Shown here: one piece after another, positions 41,001 to 52,259 of the stretch
How the letters are laid out: each line of letters begins with the position of its first letter
Position numbering within the stretch: position 1 is the first letter of the stretch
Assembly (NCBI GenBank): GCA_019722365.1
Contig: JADFUC010001681.1
Location: 124,001 to 188,000 of the forward strand
Origin: Lithospermum erythrorhizon
Taxonomy: Eukaryota > Streptophyta > Magnoliopsida > Boraginales > Boraginaceae
Length of the DNA stretch: 64,000 nt
Reading direction: 5' to 3'
Made by a program: the position numbers and the translations under genes
The notes under the pieces: generated by a model
Databases searched by the model: none
The model's input: only the letters and a program-made list of their open reading frames with translations
Told to the model about the DNA's origin: nothing

Positions 41001-43513
41001 ATAAGCACTAAACCAGATAATCTACCTTTGGCAAATATTCTGTAACAATCATCATTGGGCTACACTGTGTCACAGCTCCAAGAAATTGAACAACATTAGG
41101 GTGACGTATCTTCTGAAGTAATGCAAGTTCATCTCTGAATGCATTTCTGAAACAGCCAATCCAAGCAAATCACATGCATCAGTTGGGATAAAAAAAACAT
41201 ACTTAACAACGAGCAAACTACAAATACAACTATATGACCAACCCACACTTTCTCTTCATCGGTGAACAATTCTTCACCGAATTTCTTAACAGCAACTTTG
41301 GTTCCACGCCATAAAGCAATGCAAAATGTTCCCTGTAATTTATGCAACGTGTCAAACATAATAACAGATTACACAGCTGAAGCAAATGAAAACACAACTA
41401 TTGAAGGAGGACCCGTCCAACATTGAATATGCCAAAGCATACGAGGTGGTTTATATGATCCCGGGCTTTATCCATCTATAACCATAATGATATCCTTGAA
41501 ACACAGAAGAGGGTAAGAGATGAGTTTGAAGACTTGTAGCAAGTATTTAAGGTACTACAGTTCACCTTAGTAATGCCAACACTATTAGTGAAATCAAGCT
41601 CCCTTGGATCAAGTTCATACTCCGGCACTTCACAGGCACTTTTCACATGCATGGGAGCTATCTGAAAATGAAAATGTAAGAGATTAAGCTATAATTTAAA
41701 AGAAATAATGAACTGAAAGCACAACTTGACGCATAGATGTCTAGTGCATTACACAATGAAATGATCTAAAGTCTAGACCATGACATTTAAATTGGAATCC
41801 TCCACGGATTTTAAGATTATTTGCAATTTCGAAGGGATCTAGGAAAGGTGAGCAGCTTAGCCATTCCATGATCAAGACACGGACTCGGGCTTTGTGATTT
41901 GGCCATTTCTTGATTACTTGGCTAAGATACTAGTGTTAATCTTAAACAAAAAAAAATCACTAAAAGTAAGGGAAAATATGACTTCTCAAGAGCTTACAAG
42001 ATATTTATGTGTCATACACGAATCCATTATGTTATACCCTGAATCCGTAGTTTGAAGTAATCTCGACGCTAGCACCAACTAAAAAGTAGAAGCAACCAGA
42101 ATGAACTCACAAGAGCTTTCTCGTGTAAATTAAAGTCACATACCGGGGGTTGTGCCCCATGCGTTTCCAAAAGCTTGATCACATCATTGTTCTTGTAGTA
42201 TATAGCATCTGCAAGTGGCTATTACATGAAAGTATGTAAATGATACACTGACCATGGAAAGCTTCAAAGTACTTGCATATTTAGACATGGGATGGTTAAT
42301 CATATTTTTGGAACTATTGTTAACTCGAGTTTTTGGAAGTTTAAGACATAACATTTGCTTTGAAGCTGTTAGAATATAACAAAACTACAATTATTCTATC
42401 GGCCATGTTTAACATTGATTTCCAGAGAGTTGGTATTCATAACGTTACATAAGATACTTGAACTTCCAGATAATGTATTAAAACATTCAATACAAAATAG
42501 ATTTGACCTCTCGTGAGGTTAATGATACCTAACTCGAACAAAGAATTTAGCAGACCTTTAACTTTTTGGTTGATGTTAAGACAATCAAAGCAACATCAGG
42601 TACAATCTTAAGACTTTGGCGAATGACAATTCACCAAAATTCAAGCTTTAAATGATGACAGATATAATATTGGTGCAAGGGCCAAATTTGATTCAAAGTT
42701 AGAACATTAAACTTCTGTTAACAAAAATTAGCTTTGCAGAAAACATGAGCAATAAACACAAAAACCTATAATACCCTACTACCTAACAAATACTCTACAC
42801 ACTTAGATGTCTATGTTTTCAGATAATCGAAGTTCAAATAGCTTCGGATCCTCTACAGTCTACACTCTCTATGCTTATAAATTAATTCAAAAATCACAAT
42901 CATGACAATGCCATGGTCTTAAGCTAAGTGTAACATAACATAAACCGCTACACAAAGTGTAACATATGATCCCATCTAATATAAAATGTTGTAACATTTA
43001 TAATCAATACCTCAACTGATTTAACCACTATGATAATCAAAGTTCCCACGGGATATTACTTGCAATAAGGAGGTGTCATATTCGATTCTGTGCAATGACA
43101 ATGTCCGAATTGAAAAAACCAATTGAATTCAAACAAATTAGAGGCTACCAACATACACATACCGTACTCCCCCACCGATCTTTAGCGTTGACTTTTGCAC
43201 CCTCATGGATCAAAAAGTCAACCACATCAGTATTCCCTTGACAAGCAGCAACATGAAGAGCTGTTCTTCCATCAATGTCCTTAAAATTGACACTTGTCCC
43301 ACTACATTCCAACAGCTCCTTCATACCCTCCAATTTGCTTTCATTAGCCATATACATTAACCTCACCCCTTCCTCCACCTCCTCACCAAACCCCAAGACT
43401 CCATTTTTATGCCCAATTGATACTGACCCTGAATCTTCCTCAACGTTTCCTCTCTCTGGAGCCAATGAAGATTGCCTCCCAAACCCAAATTTTGATGGGT
43501 TCTTCGTCTCCAT
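38041..43513 (-). CDS. Ankyrin-repeat, integrin-linked-kinase-like (Raf-like) protein kinase; missing pieces
   Basis: Start ATG 43511-43513 (METKNPSKFGFGRQSSL). Exons: 43163-43513 and 42144-42218 (two ankyrin repeats, DGRTALHVAA and PLADAIYYKN), 41566-41661, 41247-41332 (WRGTKVAVKK, lysine of the ATP site), 41026-41146 (NAFRDELALLQKIRHPNVV), 40771-40850, 40609-40671 (IIHRDLEP), 40385-40500 (VADFGVSK), 39815-39882 (NEEYDAKVDVFSFALILQE), 38905-38946 (MIEGCPPFSTK), 38821-38856, 38542-38653 (LIEECWNDEPSNRPSF) and 38041-38139. This is the plant ILK layout. Problems: the RYVAPE mini-exon expected between 40385 and 39882 was not found; no GT follows the exon at 39815; and the exon before 38856 is missing, leaving a 48-nt gap with a phase mismatch. 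Catalytic Lys, HRD and DFG are intact. Possibly a pseudogene. Confidence 0.82.
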
Positions 43514-43546
43514 TAAATCCAAAAATATATTTATAAAATAATTATT

Positions 43547-43835
43547 CAAGAAAATTGAAATTTCAGGTTGAATTTCAAATTTTGGGAATTGGGTTGCAAT
43601 AAAAATGATTGCTTTATTCAAATTCTTCCAAAAAAAATGTAATATTTCAAGAAGAAACAGTGATTAAGAGTGTTTGCTGAATAGTATTTTCAATGTATAA
43701 AATAAATATCCAAGAAAATTGAAATTTCAAGTTGAATTTCAAATTTTGGGAATTGGGTTGTTATAAAAATGATTGCTTTACTGAAATTCTTCCAAAGAAA
43801 TGGATTTTTTAAGAAATGAGTGATTATATGTTTTT
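43547..43835. repeat. 164-bp tandem duplication just upstream of the ankyrin-kinase start codon
   Basis: Copies begin at 43547 and 43711. Both carry CAAGAAAATTGAAATTTCA, TTGAATTTCAAATTTTGGG and AATTGGGTTG, then AAAAATGATTGCTTTA and TTCTTCCAAA. The first copy lies 34 bp upstream of the start codon, so the duplication covers the leader or core promoter. Confidence 0.85.
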
Positions 43836-46800
43836 AATACTAATTTTTTTGTTGTAGTGATGGAGTTTGAAAGTGAGAAATGGAAGTGAATAGGAGTATA
43901 TGGGTGAGATTTGTCTGATTAATGACGTGAAAATAGGGGAATTGTTAGTATATTGTTAAGATCATAAATGTGTGAAAAACTGTATCTACGGTTTCTCGGT
44001 GTCTCTATCTAAATATTAACTCCTTTAAATATTTTTAATATAAAATTCACTCAAACTCACACTAGGATAATATAATGACATATTATCAGTTGCGACTCGT
44101 GAAACATGCTCCAGGGGCTATATTGTTGTGATGATGATAGGATTGATGAAAGAGGGACATTAGAATTGAATGAGTAATGAATGTGTAGAGGTGGTGTTTG
44201 GTTGTCAGAAAAGGCAGGAGGGAATTTTGAGATAAACGAAAAAGGGGGAGGAATCGAGGACTATAACAAGATTCTGTTTCAGCTGTCCTGTTTGTCATAT
44301 CTTCAAAAATGTAGACGCTAATTAATACCATTCCAAATACAAGATAAGTCATTTTTTCAATATTTCATAATCAACGATTCTACATGTCAGCCAATGATTT
44401 TATCATTTTTACACTCCATAGTATATAATCCCATAAGAGTATAATCTATCTCCTAAATATTTAATGCTGTTATTATTTCTCTTCTACATCACCAAATATT
44501 TCATAAATATCAATTAAGAGTATATTTCAAAAAAATTATTCAACTTTATCATCCAACCATTTATTTTCTTCCCTCCATATTAGATGAATATATATATTTT
44601 GTTATTCTTTTAATAAAAAATAGAGAAAATTGGAAAAATAATGTAGCGTCCAAATCAAACAAATCTGGGCCTCTATTTATGATTCAAAATAAAAAATATT
44701 TCCATGGAAGTAATTCGATAAAATAATATGTCAAAATGTCAATTAAATGGAAGTGGATAAATAAAAAATAAAAGAACTAATCAACGATTGACACACCACA
44801 CTACAAGATTGTCTTAGCTTCAAACCACTCTGCCCGACAAAATCTGTAGTAATTTTGCCATCGCTGTGATGTAAACTTGAACAATAATTCAAGAATTATT
44901 GAATAATTCTTTGATAAATGCACAAAAATATACTTCACCTCAAATAACTTCCATCGAGCACAATACTCCCTCTCAAATAACCCCATTAGAGGTTTGGGTC
45001 TGAAGTCACATATTTAGAAGGTTATTCAATTTTCTCTTTACTATTATCACTAGAATATATCAGATATTGCCAATATTGGAAAAACGGTTAATAAAAAATT
45101 AGTTATTCAAATAAAATAAATCTAATCTCACTGTATCTTGAAAAATTAAAAAAAGATTTGATAATTTTTTTTATTATCAAACCATTAATTATAAATGTCA
45201 AATAAAGTGAATGTTAAATTGTCATACGTCATTACTTCAAAGCTTTTGTCTTCCCCAAACCTTATCTATCCACTCAAGAAAACAAGATCCACCTCATTTG
45301 TTTTCTTTTGTCAATAATTTGGGAATTATCAATAATTCTTCCAAAATAAGATAAAAATTACTCCCTATCAAATACTCCCTCACAGAGTGTAAATACCCTC
45401 TCAAATATTGTTACTGGAGTGCTGGTCTAACGACATCAATATCTATAGTTATCGTAAGAAGTCGCTCTTACGAGATTCGGAACTATATCAAAGGACATAA
45501 TGTTTCAGATTTAACACTTTGGGCTTTACCAATCAATGTAGAAAGTCATGTCGACATATCTAAAACAACTCGGGGTGGGTGGAATCATATCTATAACTTC
45601 AATCCACTCTAATCGATCAAACCTGGGATTTATCTCGATTAACTTTTCAGATGCTCGATTGTATTTGACAATGTTCATATTGAATACTGGCGACACTTGA
45701 TTTACGGATGCCTTACTAAGGTCCGCCATAATCAATATATTAAGTTATAATGTTCGTTAACACTTATTATATTTACCTTTGTCACCGAGTCCAAGAGGTC
45801 ACACACATCAAACAAATCAAGTCATAATGTGATTATAAACTTCCGGTGTTAAAATATAACTGTATAGAAATAATCGTGGGCAAGATTCTCGAAATCATGG
45901 GCGCTGAACCGAGGCGGAGAAGGTTCCTAATCTTCTACGCCTAACCCTAGGCGCGAATTCAGTGAATGAGTGGTAGTTCCCTCCCTATTTTTATGGTTTA
46001 TCCTCGGTAACTTCTGTAATGTTCCACCTCCTTAAGGGATAGACATTTTAGAATGTTCCAACACCCTCTATATAAAGGACTTCATATGATGAACTTTTTG
46101 CTCATTTACTTTTTAAGATCTCACTTTAAAGTCAAAAGTTTCCCTTTCTTCTTCTTTCTCTCTTTCTTATTATAGCTCCATCAAGAGGTGGTAGCATCCC
46201 ATCGATTTTTCAGCTTCAATCCCCTCATTATGGGCTTAATATTTTTATGAGTTCTAGTAAAACTCCTGAGGAACTTGTCTCTGCCAAGGAAAAATTCTCT
46301 GGGAGGCATCTGCTTTGACGCTGCGGGGTCTTCATCATATTATTTCCTCGGCTCCAACTATTCTCGATTATTCTTGAAGAACTGATACATATATTTTTGT
46401 CTGCTTAATTATCATTATACAATCCCAGAATGATTACGAGATTCGTGATTCATAGTATTATTATTAGAATATTATTCATAATGATAGAAACAATCAACAC
46501 GATTGATTGGGCCCCATGACCTCGGCCCGGCTCGAGCCCACTCAGTATTCCTCGTGGGCCTCGCCTCGGTCCGCTTCAGCTTCCCTAAAGAGCAAACGCG
46601 GTAACGTTTTAATATAAGCTACAGTGCATCGCTTAAAGCATTGAACATAGTATAAAATCATGGAATTAAAGCGTATCAAGCATACAAACCAGTACTAATG
46701 CTTAATGCATAAAAAGAAGCACATATATGAATCAACAATAATATAAACCTATTGCCGACAATAGAAACAACACAAGCTAAAATGTTCGACAACTACATAA

Positions 46801-48987
46801 CATAATCATTGTTCAAATACTAAAATGCAAAACATATCCTCCATACTCATGTGTTTCTTGCACGGCTGAATCGGCGATTGCCAAGGACAAGTGGAATCAT
46901 GCCCCGTATAATCAACCTCATATCCTCCATCTGCATCGTCAGGCGATTCCATGAATACTTAAGTGTCTACCCAAATGCCCTGTTCCACCTTGTCCCCTCC
47001 CGTTTTCCATACTGAGCTTTTCCTACAAGTTAAACAAGTTGCCGTTTGTTTTACACGATTGGCTTCACAGTATTGCCAAACCCTGGGTAGTCTTTCTTCT
47101 AGCTTTATTAGTTGTATTAACACTCAGGGATCGAGAATCTGGAAAGACTCCATATGATGATCATCTTCTAAATTAACAAAATTATCTTTTGAATTATTAA
47201 TAACACTAGCAATCAACGTTGTGGGCAATTATAAATTTAAAACAACAAATAGAAAAGAAGTTAAGATAGAGAATATCGATTCAAGCAAGACAAAGATTGG
47301 CAGTTCGATGAGATTAAGTTTCGATTTAATTGAAACATAAGCTCACAAATCTAAACAAATGAATAAAAAAAACATAAAATTAAGAAAATTGCTTTGATCA
47401 TGATCAAGAATGCTTAGGATTATAAAAGAAGTGCTTTGATCAGGTTTAAGATCATAGAGTCACAGAAAAGCTACTGGCTCCCTATTTATGTAGGTTACTT
47501 ACGCGCCTTTACAAGTTTCCTCAAAGCAGTCTTAACTGCACTTCATATTTGATTAAAACACGGGTACCACCGATCCCATAATCCGGCTATACCTATAGTT
47601 GGGAATAAACGGCAAAATTACGCTTGATCGCACGCGGTAACGCTATTCCCATTAGTAGCCATTATACTTCCAATGTTCGAAAAAGAGTAGTCGCGAGCAT
47701 CAAAGCGCGGTAACGCTATTTAATCGGATAACGCTTATTCCAAAAATTAGACGCTAATAAACGCTCGGGGTAATATCGCTGGTGATCGCGCGGGTACCGT
47801 CACATACACGGCGCACCGCTTATTACAAACCAAATCAGAACTCGCTTTTTGCTCTATAAATACGGTAACGAGAGATCTGCTTAAACTATCAAACTCATAA
47901 CTTTCTAATTTATATTATATTCTGCTTTATAGTATCTAAAAATCGCTTTTAAACATCTGCCGGATATGGCTCGAACAAATTCGCCTGTCCCTTGTTAGAG
48001 ATTTTTCAAGATTATTGCCGATCCTAAATTCAGTAAAAGTATCAACTACCTAAGAATATGTCTTCATTACGTCAACTCTTCTACGATTTAATGTTATATC
48101 AATGATGATCTTTTCGTTAGTACTGAGGTTACCCCATTAAGGCCCCTGCAGATGGGCTCGGATCGAATGGGGTCGGCAAGCCCTACCTAACCCATTAAGA
48201 CTTGTGTCTATCGAATACGGTAGAGACGGAGCGTTCGAAACATAACGAACCGGGCTCGGCCCGGTTGCCACGTCCACTACCATCTCCCCAAATTTTATAG
48301 GTGGACCGTGGACAATTAATTGAGTTCAAATAATCTGTTTAACCCAATAATAAAACCATGTTCATTAATCATTATAATAGCCCAAGCTCTAGGTCCAAGC
48401 TTCTAAATGAATCTCCGTCCTATCCATTTATTCCGTGTTTTTTTTACTTCTAAAATACTCCGCATAATAACCCCAAGTCCCAACAAACAAAGTAGTAGTC
48501 AAGATTGCACACTTGGTCAAAGAGTTAATACAACGTTTGCTAATCCGACAAGTTTTAGTAGAGTAAATAAGATAACATTTGTAACTTAAAAGGAAGATTA
48601 ATTAATGTGAGAATCAAAATGAAAAAAATGACCAACTCCCACCCCAAAATTTCCCATTTCCTTATATTAATAGTATGTATTCACATTTTTTGGTGCATAA
48701 CTACATATTACATATATTGTCATTCCCCTTATTCCACAATCCTTCTTTATTAAATACTCATTAACATCCACCAATAAGTCAATCTCATTACACAATCAAA
48801 TCCACTTTGTATGGCAGTTTGCTCATTGTTTTGACATGCTAATGGAGTAGTTGTATTTCCATCTCTCTTGGATGACAAGGAAAAAAACCTAACATTGTAC
48901 TTAATACCTGACATTTTGGTTATTTATATAAACCTATTAAGTGACATCATTTTAGATCAACCCAAGAAATTATATGATAATTGAGAC
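43836..48987. other. Long intergenic region, repeat-rich; no confident gene
   Basis: Upstream sides of the divergent kinase and ENTH genes. 45230-45430 repeats words like ACTCCCTCTCAAATA seen near 44965. At 45880-46370 there is GC-richer sequence with a good TATA box (CTATATAAAGGAC, 46070-46082) and T/C-rich tract, a possible solo-LTR fragment. 46500-46600 and 48130-48280 are GC-rich and look mobile-element derived. 47600-47880 is the GCGGTAACG motif cluster. The open frames at 45526-45735 (-) and 46963-47157 (+) are unrecognised. Confidence 0.45.
47605..47880. repeat. Cluster of GCGGTAACG-type motifs
   Basis: Motif CGCGGTAACGCTATT occurs at 47635-47649 and 47706-47720, with degenerate versions GGATAACGCTTATT (about 47725), CGGGGTAATATCGC (about 47766) and ACGGTAACGAGAG (about 47860). 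A further copy (AACGCGGTAACG) lies alone at 46594-46605. Spacing is irregular and all copies are in the same orientation. Confidence 0.6.
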
Positions 48988-50815
48988 ATGGGAACTCCTT
49001 TCTTGCATGAAATCAAAAGGCAAACTTCATTCTTCATCAAGGAAAAAATCAAGAACGCAAGATTAGCCCTCACTGATGTTACACCAATTCAATTGTAAGC
49101 TGATTTTCTACTTGTTTAGTTTCTGTTTTCTTCTTCTCCAAATTAAATGTATTTATGTCCTTATTTTTTCTTATTCATTTTATTAACTTCCAATTTCATG
49201 CATGGCCCAAAGACTGACGGATGATGCTACAAATGGCGATTCACCGGTTCCTGATGCTCGAACGATGAGATTGATATCTCGTGCAGCCTTTGAGGTCGAT
49301 GATTTTTGGAGAATTACTGATGTTCTGCATAAAAGGTTTTGTTATGGTCGTTGATAGTTGAACACTTGAAAGTTCGATCTCTATTTTTACAAGTGAACGT
49401 CTTATGTATATTAAGCTCGAATAAATGTCAGGTTACACAGATTTGATAAGAAAAACTGGCGAGCTTCCTTCAATAGTTTAAGCATATTGGAATACCTTCT
49501 TACTCATGGACCCTTAAGTACTGCAAAGGAATTTCAAACTGATCAAGAAGCTATTCGAGACATGGCAAACTTTCAATACGTTGATGATAAAGGGTAGGCC
49601 ATGTATTTAATTCAACAAATATTTGCTATCCTGAAGTGTATGTATTTCCCTAATCCCTACTGTAGCTACTCCCTCCATCCCATAATTGATCCCATAATTG
49701 AAGATAGTTTTTATCATTTTGAAAAATCCCAAAATACATTCCTATTTTAACTAAATGTGAGAAGAGAAATGGAGAAAAATTTAAGTTGTAAAGACGATTT
49801 TTTTTTTAATTTGTGTGTAAAGTCAAATGGGACTTAAATTATAGGATAGAGGAAGTATCTTTTACGGACTATTTTGTTTGTTGATTATTATTTACTACCT
49901 CTGTTTCAATTAATTTGATGGAACTGATGTTATTTATCAAAGAAATATTATTTTGACTTATTCTTAGCTTATTATTGAACTATTTAACATTTCAGGATGA
50001 AAATTTGTTCGAGATTGTAGCAGTTTAATGTATTTTTACATGAAAGTACTTTTTATACTTCTCTCAATTCAAAATGATTGTTTCTTTTATTTACTACACA
50101 AATTATAGTTCATCCGTTCTTTGATTTATTTTAAAAAATATATTCATAATAGTTTTTTACATAATATAACAATAAAAAAAAATTTATGATCAAAGTCAAT
50201 TACTTTAAATTGATTGAAATAATGAATATTCCTTCTGACACTAAATGAATTTTTAAAATCAAACCTAGTTATTGAAACTGAAATCGAATGAGCCAGCGAC
50301 AATCTTTACGAGTATATTGTATTTTTTTTCTTCAAAATTAAGGTCCATCATAAGTTCCGCAACGGGAGAAAACTTATTAATTTGTTAAATAATACGTAGT
50401 ATATGGTATATGTACATACAGATTCAATTGGGGATTGAGCTTCAGGAAAAAATCAGAAAGGGTAGTGAAGTTGGTTGAGGACAACTCATATCTCCAAGAA
50501 GAGAGAAACAGAGCTCGAAAGATAACATGTGAGATCAAAGGCTTTGGAAGCTTTAACCAGATTAGAGCTACTTCAGGTTATGTGAAAGAAAATTCCCTAA
50601 TAGATGGAACACCTTCAGAGAAGATGGGTAGAAGTAATTCATTGTTAATCTATATTGGTCATGGCAATGAAAATGAAACATTTGTCCCAAAAAGAAACTC
50701 CTTTAATTCTCATGATGATGAAATGAGACAAAAGGTAGAGGATGAAAAGAGAGGATCATCCATTTTCCAACACTTTTGCTTGAAGTCCCCAATATACATT
50801 TATCTCTTTACTTAG
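48988..50815 (+). CDS. ENTH-domain protein (epsin-like, clathrin adaptor family)
   Basis: Exons 48988-49094, 49213-49335, 49432-49593 and 50422-50815 join in phase to 261 residues. The ENTH domain fills about residues 10-155: FFIKEKIKNARLALTDVTP, ATNGD, ISRAAFEVDDFWRITDVLHK, KNWRASFNSLSILEYLLTHG, FQYVDDKGFNWGLSFRKKSE, then ARKITCEIKGFGSFN. The C-terminal 100 residues are polar and unstructured in appearance, with no clear DPW, NPF or clathrin-box motif. ENTH domains bind phosphoinositides and help form clathrin-coated vesicles. Plants have short ENTH-only proteins of this size as well as long epsins; this is the short type. A Stowaway MITE sits in intron 3. Confidence 0.92.
49667..49856. mobile_element. 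Stowaway-type MITE in intron 3 of the ENTH gene
   Basis: About 190 bp. Left end TACTCCCTCCATCCCATAAT, right end AATTATAGGATAGAGGAAGT followed by A. A second left-end word (GATCCCATAATTGAAG) is tandemly doubled at 49677-49700. Non-coding. Confidence 0.82.
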
Positions 50816-52259
50816 AATCATAGGTTACTGGGTATATTTAATATTTCAAAGTTTCTGTATTTTTTATTTGGAATGATCTTAGTAGACTGTACTGTGTAAA
50901 TTTAGAGAGTGTTTATTATTCTAGAGATTTTATTATAGCTATATATTACCCCTAAATTCATTCAATAAAGATATTCATTTTCGACTTTTATTTATCTCTT
51001 AAATTTCGACAAGATATATTAAGCTTTATTATATAATAATCACTTAAAACTATATCACCTAAAATACATTTCAAACTCTTCCATCGATATGAAGTTTTAT
51101 AAAAACATTATTCAATAAAATAAATATATTTAAGCTCAAAATTAAAAATTATAACTATAAAAAAAAAAGTGTACAATCTTTTAAGCGGATAAATAGTGCT
51201 TCTATATATACAATATTGTTTTTATATTTTAAGTAGCGTGTATTCATGTTCCAACTAATGCTACATATGAACTTTTTGACTTCATCTTATTTTACGCTTT
51301 ACTACATGAATTATTTTATGAATCTATATAATATTTAGTACTGTTGTGTCAAAATTTTATTAACAATTGTTTTTCCTTATTTTTAAAATTGCTACTAGTT
51401 TAAAAGAAAATTGAACAAACTTTGATTTTGTTTATAAATGAACAACCATGTCCTAGCAATATATGTAATCGGTTTGAATACATAGTACGAAGTGTCTCTT
51501 ATGTACCCTATATATAATATGTAAATTAAATTTTTCATAATACCAAGTCAGATCATACTTTCAGAGTGCCAATTATATCCCTATAATCATATACATATAA
51601 TGCGAAATGCCACTATTTAATAAATCATTTTTTGTTCTAATTTTAATAACCAATTTAAAAAATAACTATCCTTAAATTCATTGTAGAGTGTTACTTAATC
51701 TACCAGTATATAATGTCTATATTTTCTCATCATTAATGATGAAATTATTATTATTATAATGTTCAAATTTTCAATTATTTATGATAAATTAAGATTTATT
51801 ATATAACGCACAAGCAATTTATTTGTTATATATTCGAATTTCAAATAAATATAATGTCACATTGATGGCCACATCTTCTAGCCCAAAAACAATTTTGGGC
51901 TTCCCCTATCAGATATGTGATAGATTTGTAAAGGGCCTGACTAAATAAAGTCATTGAAGCCTTTTAAATGAGCACTAAACAAAAATTAATGATTTAAATC
52001 GGTTTCAGTTAAAAATTCATGGATCATAGCAAGTGTTATATTCAAGGGTGTGGAACCGGGTCAACGACCGAATTGGGTAATTGAAAACTCGGCCAAGTCG
52101 CTCATAACTCGTGGCTGCTGATTTTGGGGATTCAACGGGTACCAATTCACGCTGTGTATCAATTTCTCATTCTACAAGTGATCATAGACGATAGAGCTCT
52201 GTACTAAGGATCGCGTATTATTTTCCCAGACGCAGTGTCCATCATTTATCATCTAACCA
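50816..52259. other. Intergenic, AT-rich; ENTH 3' flank
   Basis: No gene seen. Contains the segment at 51057-51090 that resembles 19681-19711 and plain AT-rich sequence up to the LINE. Confidence 0.5.

Noticed and set aside
45526..45735. Minus-strand 69-codon frame as a gene
   Set aside because: Protein-like in composition, but no recognisable family, no flanking exons and repeat-rich surroundings.
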